Shown here piece after piece: positions 58,155 through 64,000 of a stretch of DNA of 64,000 bases; within the stretch, counting starts at the first letter, position 1, and each line of letters starts with the position of its first letter. A program made the translations under genes and the position numbers. Under the pieces are notes generated by a model. That model did not search any database and was not told where the DNA came from. It saw only the letters and a program-made list of their open reading frames with translations. The stretch comes from Streptomyces sp. NBC_00483 (GTDB lineage Bacteria > Actinomycetota > Actinomycetes > Streptomycetales > Streptomycetaceae): contig NZ_CP107880.1 of assembly GCF_036013745.1 (NCBI RefSeq), forward strand, positions 9,176,001-9,240,000, given 5' to 3'.

Positions 58155-59153
58155 ATGGCGATCACGAGTCACGACGTGGCGAAACTCGCGGGTGTCTCGC
58201 AGCCCACGGTGTCCCGCGCCCTGCGTGACGACCCCCGTGTCTCGCAGGCCACCCGCGCGAAGATCAAGCGGGCCGCCGAGGCGCTCAACTACGTACCCAG
58301 CGAAGCGGGCCGCACGCTGTCGACCCGGTCCACCCATCGGGTCGGCGTCATCGTCACCGACATGACCAACCCGTTCTATCCGCACGTCGTCGCGCCGCTC
58401 CACGACGAGCTGGAGCGGCTCGGCTACCGGATGATGCTGCTCACTGAGCGCTCCGACGAGGCGGTCGCCGAGGAGAAGCTCCTTGACCAGTCGCTTGACG
58501 GCGTCGTGCTCGCGACCGCCACCACCGACTCGCGGCTGCCCGCCCTGCTGGAGCGGCGCGGCATGCCCTACGTGTTCCTCAACCGGGACACAGGCAGGTC
58601 CGGCGACTTCGCCTCCGTCGTCGACAACGAGGGAGGTGGCCGCCTCGTCGCGCAGGAGCTGGTCGGGCTCGGCCACCGCCGCATCGCGGGCATCTTCGGT
58701 GCGGCCAACACCACGACGGGCCGCGAGCGTGAGCTGGGCTTCCGGCTGGCCCTGGCGGATGCCGGCATCGGGCTGCCGGACGACCGCGTGGTGCGTGGCG
58801 CGTTCGAGTACGAGACCGGGTACGCGGCGCTGCCCTCCCTCCTCAAGGCGGCCGAACCGCCCACCGCCGTCTTCTGCGGCAACGACGTGGTCGCCATCGG
58901 TGTGCTCAACGCCGCGCTCGCGGCGGGCGTCAAGGTGCCCGACGACCTCACCGTCATCGGCTTCGACGATCTGCCCATGGCGGCCTGGGAGGTGTTCCGG
59001 CTCACCACCGTCCGGCACGATCTGGGTGAACTCGCCTGTCAGGCGGCCCGGTTGCTGGCCCGGCGGATCGCCGGGGAGGTCGACGCGGACGGCGAACGCC
59101 TGGTCCTGCCGACCGAGTTCGTCCCGAGAGCCACCCACGCCAAGGCCCGCTGA
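58155..59153 (+). CDS. LacI family regulator of the bicupin/aldolase locus
   Basis: 332 residues: helix-turn-helix TSHDVAKLAGVSQPTVSRALRDDPRVSQATRAKIKRAAEAL (4-44), hinge, and effector domain (VGVIVTDMTNPFYPHVVAPLHDELERLGY, TAVFCGNDVVAIGVLNAAL). ATG at 58155 with GAGGAGAGA upstream. ATACGTAT operators precede this gene, the divergent bicupin operon and the MHS transporter, defining a three-promoter local regulon. Effector unknown. Confidence 0.9.
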   Translation: MAITSHDVAKLAGVSQPTVSRALRDDPRVSQATRAKIKRAAEALNYVPSEAGRTLSTRSTHRVGVIVTDMTNPFYPHVVAPLHDELERLGYRMMLLTERSDEAVAEEKLLDQSLDGVVLATATTDSRLPALLERRGMPYVFLNRDTGRSGDFASVVDNEGGGRLVAQELVGLGHRRIAGIFGAANTTTGRERELGFRLALADAGIGLPDDRVVRGAFEYETGYAALPSLLKAAEPPTAVFCGNDVVAIGVLNAALAAGVKVPDDLTVIGFDDLPMAAWEVFRLTTVRHDLGELACQAARLLARRIAGEVDADGERLVLPTEFVPRATHAKAR

Positions 59154-59157
59154 ACCC

Positions 59158-60564
59158 TCACGACCCGGAGGTCGCGCGGACGGGCTCGGTGGTCGCCGTG
59201 GGAGTCGCACCACGTCGCTGTCGCACCACACCCACGGTGGCCAGCACCGCGGCGAGCCCGAGCGAGAGCCACAACTCCAGCCGGTGGCCCGGCAGTACGG
59301 CCATGAGGACCAGTACCCCGGCGATGAACGCGATGGTGGCGAGCGTCAGATAGGGGAAGCCCCACATGCGTACGTCGGTCGGACGGTCGCCCTTGCGGCG
59401 CACGGCGTACTGCGTCAGCGCGATGACCATGTACATCATCAGGGCGATCGCTCCGCTGGAGGCGATGAGGTACGAGAACACGTCCGGCAGCAGATAGTTG
59501 GCGATCACCGCGGCGATGCCGACGACCGTCGACGCGAGCACCGCATTGCGGGGCACACCGTGCGGTGAGGTGCGGGCGAAGGCGGCCGGGGCGTCGCCGC
59601 GCCCGGCCAGTGAGAACAGCATCCGTGAGGCCGTGTAGACGGCGGAGTTGAGGCAGCTGCACACGGCGACCACCAGCACCACGTCCATGATCCGGGCGGC
59701 GCCCGGGATGTTCATCCGGTCCAGGACCGCCTGGTAGGACCCGGCCCCAAGGTCGTCGGCGTTCCAGGGCACGAGGCAGACCACGACGAGGATCGAGCCG
59801 ATGTAGAAGAGCCCCAGACGCCACACCACCGCGCGGATCGCCTTCTTGATGTTCTTGCGCGGCTCCTCGGACTCCGCCGCCGCGATGGTGACGATCTCGC
59901 TGCCCTGGAAGCTGAACATCGCGGTGAGCAGTCCGGCCAGGATCGCCGTGACACCCTGCGGGGCGAAGCCGCCGTGACTCCAGAGATTCGACACACCATG
60001 GGTGTCGGACCCGGGCAGCACTCCGAGCACCGCGAGCGCCCCGAGGACCAGGAATGCCACGATGGCGACGACCTTGATCAGCGAGAACCAGTACTCGAAC
60101 TCGCCGTAGTTGCGCACCGCCAGCAGATTGCTGCCCGTCAGCACGAGGATCACCGCGAGGGCCGGTATCCAGCTAGGGATCGAGGTCAGCCCCGCGACGA
60201 CCTCACCGGCCGCGATGGCCTCGATGGGGATGACCAAAATGTAGAACCACCAGTACAGGTACCCGATCGAGAACCCGGCCCAGCGGCCCAGCGCACGGTC
60301 CGCGTACGTGGAGAAGGAGCCGGTGTCGGGGTTGGCGACGGCCATCTCGCCGAGCATCTGCATGACGAGCACCACCAGGGCGGCGGCCAGCAGGAACGAG
60401 ACGATCACGGCCGGACCAGCGGTGGCCACGGCGGCCGACGAGCCGACGAAGAGACCGGCGCCGATCACCCCGCCGATGGAGATCATCGTGATCTGGCGGC
60501 CCTTCAGGCCCTGGGTGAGCGTCGCTCCCGCGGCGGGGGACGGCTCAGGAGGAGGGTGTTGCAT
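59158..60564 (-). CDS. APC family amino acid permease
   Basis: 468 residues with 12 membrane segments: LKGRQITMISIGGVIGAGLFVGSSAAVATAGPAVIVSFLLA, YLYWWFYILVIPIEAIAAGEV, FQGSEIVTIAAAESEEPRKNIKKAIRAVVWRLGLFYIGSI. It is the GABA/lysine/proline-specific permease type. It converges with lacI and follows a HisD-like gene on the same strand, with a GGGCCGGGG/CCCCGGCCC hairpin (60641-60681) between them. It probably imports an amino-compound for the HisD2/nitrilase pathway. Confidence 0.87.
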   Translation of the reverse strand: MQHPPPEPSPAAGATLTQGLKGRQITMISIGGVIGAGLFVGSSAAVATAGPAVIVSFLLAAALVVLVMQMLGEMAVANPDTGSFSTYADRALGRWAGFSIGYLYWWFYILVIPIEAIAAGEVVAGLTSIPSWIPALAVILVLTGSNLLAVRNYGEFEYWFSLIKVVAIVAFLVLGALAVLGVLPGSDTHGVSNLWSHGGFAPQGVTAILAGLLTAMFSFQGSEIVTIAAAESEEPRKNIKKAIRAVVWRLGLFYIGSILVVVCLVPWNADDLGAGSYQAVLDRMNIPGAARIMDVVLVVAVCSCLNSAVYTASRMLFSLAGRGDAPAAFARTSPHGVPRNAVLASTVVGIAAVIANYLLPDVFSYLIASSGAIALMMYMVIALTQYAVRRKGDRPTDVRMWGFPYLTLATIAFIAGVLVLMAVLPGHRLELWLSLGLAAVLATVGVVRQRRGATPTATTEPVRATSGS

Positions 60565-60640
60565 GTGAGGATCCTTGGCTCGCGGACGAGGTGGGAGCCG
60601 CGCCGCGCCTGAACGGCACGCAGGGTCCCGGAAGAGGGGT

Positions 60641-60681
60641 GGGCCGGGGACGGACGCCGATGACGACGTCGCCCCCGGCCC
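60641..60681 (-). terminator. Hairpin between HisD-like and permease genes
   Basis: Nine-base arms GGGCCGGGG and CCCCGGCCC around a 23-base loop. Could be an attenuator between the two minus-strand genes or a processing site. Confidence 0.4.
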
Positions 60682-60698
60682 GGCGGTGGGAGGAGTGG

Positions 60699-62060
60699 TC
60701 AGAGCTGCTCGCGCAGCGCGGCCGGAACGTCGTCGAACGCGCCGGAGGTGCGGCCGATCTCGTCGATGCGCAGCGTCGCGGTGGCGCCGTGGGCCGCCAG
60801 GCCCTCGAAGGCGGAGATCCGCTCAACTGCCGGGGCCAGAGCGGCCGTTCCCTCCTTCGCGGCCCGCTGGTACGTCAGCGGCTTGAGGAACCGGGAGACC
60901 GACAGGCCGGCGTTGTACCGCGCGGTCTTGCCCGTCGGCAGCACGTGGTTGGTGCCGGCGATGCCCTTGTCCGAGTACGCGACGGTGGACCACGGCCCGA
61001 TGAACAGCGAGCCGTAGTTGGACAGGTTCTCCAGGTAGAAGTCGTCGTCCTCGGTGTGCACCTCGAGGTGCTCGGGGGCGATGACGTCCGCGACGGCGAC
61101 GGCCGCGTCCCGGTCCTCGACCACGATGACGGAGCCGAAGTCACGCCAGGCCGGACCGCAGATGTCGCGGGTGGAGAGGGCGGTGAGCTGGCGCTCGATC
61201 TCGGCGATCACGGCGTTGCCCATCCGCTCGGACGTGGTGATCAGCGCGGCAGGGGAGTTGGGGCCGTGCTCGGCCTGGCCCAGCAGGTCGGCCGCCACCC
61301 ACACCGGGTCGGCGCTGTCGTCGGCGATGACCGCGACCTCGGACGGGCCGGCGAGCAGGTCGATGCCGACCTGGCCGAACAGCTGCCGCTTGGCCTCGGT
61401 GACGAACGCGTTGCCCGCGCCGACCAGCATGTCCACCGGCGCCTCGCCCAGCAGCCCGAAGGCCATCGCGCCGAGCGCCTGTACGCCGCCGAGGGCGAAC
61501 ACCCGGTCGGCGCGGGACAGGTAGGCGCCGTACAGCACCGCGGGGTGGGCGCCGTGCTCGCCCGACGGCGGCGTGCACGCCACCACGGTGGGCACACCGG
61601 CCGTCTTGGCGACGTTGACCGTCATGAAGGCGCTGGCGAGCAGCGGGAACCGGCCGGCCGGAAGGTAGGCGCCGACGCGGGAGACGGGCACGTACCGCTG
61701 GCCGCCCTTCACGCCGGGGGCGAGCTCGATCTCGAAGTCCGTCAGGTGCTCGCGCTGCGCGGCGGCGAACCGGTGGGTGCGCTCGTAGCCCATCTCCAGG
61801 GCGGTGCGGACGTCCGGCGGCAGGGCGTCGCCCGACTTCTTCAACTCGCTTGCGGAGACCTCCAGTTCGCTGGACCAGCCGTCCAGCTCCTGGGCGTAGG
61901 AGCGCACCGCGTCCATGCCCTTGCGCTCGATTTCCGCGAGCATCTCGGAGACGCGCTCGACCACCTTCGGGTCGCGCTGGGCGGGCGGGCCGTCGACGGA
62001 CGGCTTCTTGAGCCACTGGAGGGGAGGGAGGGCTTGGGCTTCGTCGTGCGTGATCTGCAT
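60699..62060 (-). CDS. Second histidinol dehydrogenase-like dehydrogenase
   Basis: 453 residues. Gln262/His265 (GQAEHGPN), Glu330-His331 (APEHLEV), Asp364 (SDKGIAGTNHVLPTG) and His424 (LAAHGAT) keep the HisD metal and catalytic set, but the ring of substrate residues differs and the C-terminus has an insertion before the last His. It is clearly divergent from the paralogue at 54736. Not in a histidine operon; it lies between an APC permease and a divergently controlled LysR/nitrilase. Predicted NAD-dependent alcohol-to-acid dehydrogenase of unknown substrate. Confidence 0.84.
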   Translation of the reverse strand: MQITHDEAQALPPLQWLKKPSVDGPPAQRDPKVVERVSEMLAEIERKGMDAVRSYAQELDGWSSELEVSASELKKSGDALPPDVRTALEMGYERTHRFAAAQREHLTDFEIELAPGVKGGQRYVPVSRVGAYLPAGRFPLLASAFMTVNVAKTAGVPTVVACTPPSGEHGAHPAVLYGAYLSRADRVFALGGVQALGAMAFGLLGEAPVDMLVGAGNAFVTEAKRQLFGQVGIDLLAGPSEVAVIADDSADPVWVAADLLGQAEHGPNSPAALITTSERMGNAVIAEIERQLTALSTRDICGPAWRDFGSVIVVEDRDAAVAVADVIAPEHLEVHTEDDDFYLENLSNYGSLFIGPWSTVAYSDKGIAGTNHVLPTGKTARYNAGLSVSRFLKPLTYQRAAKEGTAALAPAVERISAFEGLAAHGATATLRIDEIGRTSGAFDDVPAALREQL

Positions 62061-62118
62061 GGCGAGGACGCTAGACGGGCTTCTGCCACAGGACTAGAGG
62101 GGCGATTCCTGTCCCATC

Positions 62119-62134
62119 CACAGGGTTTTCCTGC
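62119..62134. promoter_or_regulatory. CACAGG-N5-CCTGC site upstream of the HisD-like gene
   Basis: Matches the CACAGG-N5-CCTGTG dyad before lysR at 63140. A further CACAGG half-site lies at 62087-62092 with CCTGT at 62108-62112. Probable LysR binding region for the HisD-like promoter. Confidence 0.55.
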
Positions 62135-62222
62135 ATGTCACCACGGCCCCTCTCGCAGGCCGCGTGTGAGAGGGGCCGCGGTACCTGTCACAGACCGCGT
62201 ACGAGCGTCACCGCGATCCCCC

Positions 62223-63134
62223 TCACAGGCCGCGTGCGAGGCGGATCTCGCGCAGGGTGTCCTCGGCGATGCGGGCCAATTCGCGGGTGGCGCGGGACAG
62301 TGGGTGTCCCCGGCGCCGTACCAGCGCGATGGTGTCGTAGAGGGGGTCGGCGAAGCGGGCCGTGTGCAGCCCCGCGGGGAACGCCGGACTGTCGACCACG
62401 GCGCGGCTGGCGATCGTGTCGCCCACCCCGGTGGTCACCAACTTCAGGGCGGCTTCCACGTGTTCGAGCTCGATCAGCGGGTCGATACGGACGCCCGCGA
62501 ACTGCGCGCGTTCGGCGAGCTGCCGCCGCGTGGGGTCCTGCCAGCCGTAGTGGGCGTCGTACAGGACGAGGGGTGCGCGCGCGAAGTCCTCGATGGTCAC
62601 CGGCGCCCGGGTACGTTCCTCGCTCGCGCTGACGTAGTACACCTCGTCGCGCAGTAGCGGCGTCACCTGCAGCTCCTCGTCGTCGATGGGGAGCACCACC
62701 AGGCCTGCCTCGATGCGTCCGGCCGCCACGGCCGCCGCGGTCTCGGCGGAGTTCTGGCCCACGAGCCGCACCCGCACCGACGGATAGCGGGCATGGAACA
62801 GCTGCACCAGGTTGGACAGCAGGTAGTAGTCCGCGTTGCGCAGGACTCCGAAGGTGGCGGTGCCGCCGCCGAGCGAACCGAGGGAGTGCACGGCCCGGGT
62901 GCCGCTGTCGGCGGCCTCCACGGACTGCTGGGCATACGGCAGCAGCTCCTGCCCCGCCGAGGTCAGCGCGAGGGTGCGGCTGCCGCGCACGAACAGCTCG
63001 GCGTCCAGTTCCGCCTCCAGGCGGCGCACGAGTTCGGAGGCGGATGCCTGGGCGATGTCCATGGCCCGCGCCGCCGCGGTGAACGACCCGAGCCGCTCCG
63101 CTTCGACGAAGGCCCTCAGCTGGTTGAGGGTCAT
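62223..63134 (-). CDS. LysR family transcriptional regulator
   Basis: 303 residues: LNQLRAFVEAERLGSFTAAARAMDIAQASASELVRRLEAELDAELFVRGSRTLALTSAGQELL (winged helix-turn-helix) and a LysR substrate domain (TATFGVLRNADYYLLSNLVQLF). It lies upstream of the HisD-like gene on the same strand and divergent from the nitrilase-family gene; the shared CACAGG-N5-CCTG sites make it the candidate activator of both. ATG at 63134. Effector unknown. Confidence 0.88.
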   Translation of the reverse strand: MTLNQLRAFVEAERLGSFTAAARAMDIAQASASELVRRLEAELDAELFVRGSRTLALTSAGQELLPYAQQSVEAADSGTRAVHSLGSLGGGTATFGVLRNADYYLLSNLVQLFHARYPSVRVRLVGQNSAETAAAVAAGRIEAGLVVLPIDDEELQVTPLLRDEVYYVSASEERTRAPVTIEDFARAPLVLYDAHYGWQDPTRRQLAERAQFAGVRIDPLIELEHVEAALKLVTTGVGDTIASRAVVDSPAFPAGLHTARFADPLYDTIALVRRRGHPLSRATRELARIAEDTLREIRLARGL

Positions 63135-63139
63135 GCGGC

Positions 63140-63156
63140 CACAGGTTAGTCCTGTG
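63140..63156. promoter_or_regulatory. Palindrome CACAGG-N5-CCTGTG before lysR
   Basis: Perfect 6-base arms, six bases upstream of the LysR start and on the path to the divergent hydrolase gene. It fits a LysR-type dyad. Confidence 0.65.
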
Positions 63157-63219
63157 CCTGCCGCTGGGAACAGGGGGGTTGTCCGATGGTGGGCGGGCTG
63201 ATTGGCTCGTCCGGGCCCG

Positions 63220-63287
63220 CACACCGCCCCCGCACACCGACACCTGCACACCGACACCCGCACACCGACACCCGCACACCGCTCCCG
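63220..63287 (+). repeat. 14-bp repeat, five copies, upstream of the hydrolase gene
   Basis: Five units of CACACCGACACCCG type (two 13-base variants at the ends) in the region between lysR and the nitrilase-family gene, ending 21 bases before its ATG. Confidence 0.92.
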
Positions 63288-63308
63288 CCCGGAAGGCCCC
63301 TCCCGCCG

Positions 63309-64000
63309 ATGACCAGCCGTCCCCTGTCGATCTGCCTCGTCCAGTCGGCCGCACACCATCACGCCGCGGACGACGGCCTGGACGCGTTCGCGGCGGACGT
63401 ACGCCGTGTCACGCGCGCCCACCCCGGCGCCCGGCTGCTGGCGTACCCCGAGCTGCACCTGTGCGGCCACCGGCCGGACGAGGACCCGGCGACGGTCATG
63501 ACGGCGGCCGCCGAGCCGCTGGACGGCCCCCGCGGCGCCCGTCTGGCGGACCTCGCGCGCGAGACGGGTGTGTGGCTCGTGCCCGGCAGCGTCTATGAGC
63601 GCGGCGCCGACGGTCTGATCTACAACACGGCGCCCGTGTACTCGCCCGAGGGCGAGCGCGTTGCCGCCTACCGGAAGATCTTCCCCTGGCGCCCCTACGA
63701 GACCACGGCGTCCGGCGCGGAGTTCGTCGTCTTCGACATGGACGGGTACGGGCGCGTGGGCCTGTCCATCTGCTACGACGCCTGGTTCCCGGAGCACACC
63801 CGCCACCTGGCCTGGCAGGGCGCCGACCTGGTCCTCAACCTCGTGCGCACACCGACCGTCGACCGCACCCAGGAACTCGTCCTCGCCCGGGCCAACGCGA
63901 TCGTGAACCAGGTCGCCATGGCCAGCGTCAACGCGGCGCAGCCGGACGGGATCGGCCGCAGCCTCGTCGTCGACCCCGAGGGCCGGGTGCGCGCCGAGGC
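63309..64000 (+). CDS. Carbon-nitrogen hydrolase (nitrilase superfamily), 3' end outside window
   Basis: 230 complete codons are visible and the frame is open at the window end. Catalytic triad Glu48 (AYPELHLCG), Lys123 (AYRKIFPW) and Cys155 (SICYDAW). Substrates of this fold are nitriles, amides and N-carbamyl compounds. With an APC permease and a HisD-like dehydrogenase around it, an amide-bearing nitrogen compound is plausible. The ATG at 63309 follows GGAAGG. Confidence 0.87.
   Translation, partial: MTSRPLSICLVQSAAHHHAADDGLDAFAADVRRVTRAHPGARLLAYPELHLCGHRPDEDPATVMTAAAEPLDGPRGARLADLARETGVWLVPGSVYERGADGLIYNTAPVYSPEGERVAAYRKIFPWRPYETTASGAEFVVFDMDGYGRVGLSICYDAWFPEHTRHLAWQGADLVLNLVRTPTVDRTQELVLARANAIVNQVAMASVNAAQPDGIGRSLVVDPEGRVRAE

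Noticed and set aside
63220..63287. CRISPR-like regular repeats
   Set aside because: Units are contiguous 13-14 bp without spacers and there are no cas genes, so this is a simple tandem repeat.

Overview
The window is high-GC actinobacterial chromosome, almost certainly Streptomyces or a close relative: codon third positions are nearly all G/C, many genes start with GTG, stop/start overlaps (ATGA, GTGA) are common, and Tat-exported proteins, a GH84 hexosaminidase, a GxGYxYP protein and many one-component regulators are present. It looks like accessory 'metabolic island' DNA made of small catabolic operons, each beside its own regulator. I see no rRNA, tRNA, IS element, prophage or CRISPR array.

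Layout. 1-4.6 kb: end of a Tat-exported sulfite oxidase, then a sulfur-scavenging operon (FMN reductase, SfnB-like and luciferase-like monooxygenases) behind a cysteine-type leader peptide. 4.6-7.9 kb: Gfo/Idh/MocA oxidoreductase and ThuA protein, a residual C-terminal stub of a sugar ABC permease, and a divergent LacI regulator with two operator-like palindromes. 7.9-9.0 kb: a second, cytosolic sulfite oxidase. 9.1-20.8 kb: a minus-strand acyl-CoA operon (two acyl-CoA dehydrogenases, thiolase, SDR, CoA-transferase, enoyl-CoA hydratase, ADP-forming CoA ligase, MHS-type transporter) with a divergent LysR regulator. 20.9-25.1 kb: GntR regulator, nucleoside hydrolase, exporter, methyltransferase. 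25.2-33.6 kb: GxGYxYP protein, Rid/HxlR pair, D,D-carboxypeptidase, ascorbate-type PTS, small secreted protein, monooxygenase/MarR pair. 33.6-41.6 kb: second sulfur region: ssuABC, a DszC-like monooxygenase with a winged-helix regulator, and a divergent polar amino acid (probably cyst(e)ine) importer, with three more leader peptides. 41.7-50.5 kb: GH84 enzyme, exported EEP-family hydrolase, XRE regulator with divergent MFS, alcohol dehydrogenase, SDR and PPOX genes. 50.6-59.2 kb: a LacI-controlled catabolic locus (bicupin, alpha/beta hydrolase, HisD/HpsN-like dehydrogenase, SDR, HpcH aldolase, MHS transporter, SnoaL-like protein). 59.2-64 kb: APC permease, second HisD-like dehydrogenase, LysR regulator and a nitrilase-family hydrolase cut by the window end.

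The most notable system is a set of four unannotated 24-33 residue leader ORFs that share an R(R/D)H(V/I)D(L/F) core and terminal cysteines. They precede the sulfur genes at 1.3, 36.7, 38.9 and 40.3 kb. Three have promoter-like hexamers placed so that transcription would begin at about the leader ATG. One is followed by a hairpin with a T-tract, the only such terminator I noticed. Two share a TTTCCTA-N9-TAGGGA dyad. Together this suggests cysteine-responsive attenuation shared by several operons.

A second pattern is short tandem duplication (7-38 bp units, 2-6 copies) at more than a dozen stop/start junctions. Some copies duplicate a ribosome binding site, an operator half or the C-terminus of a protein.
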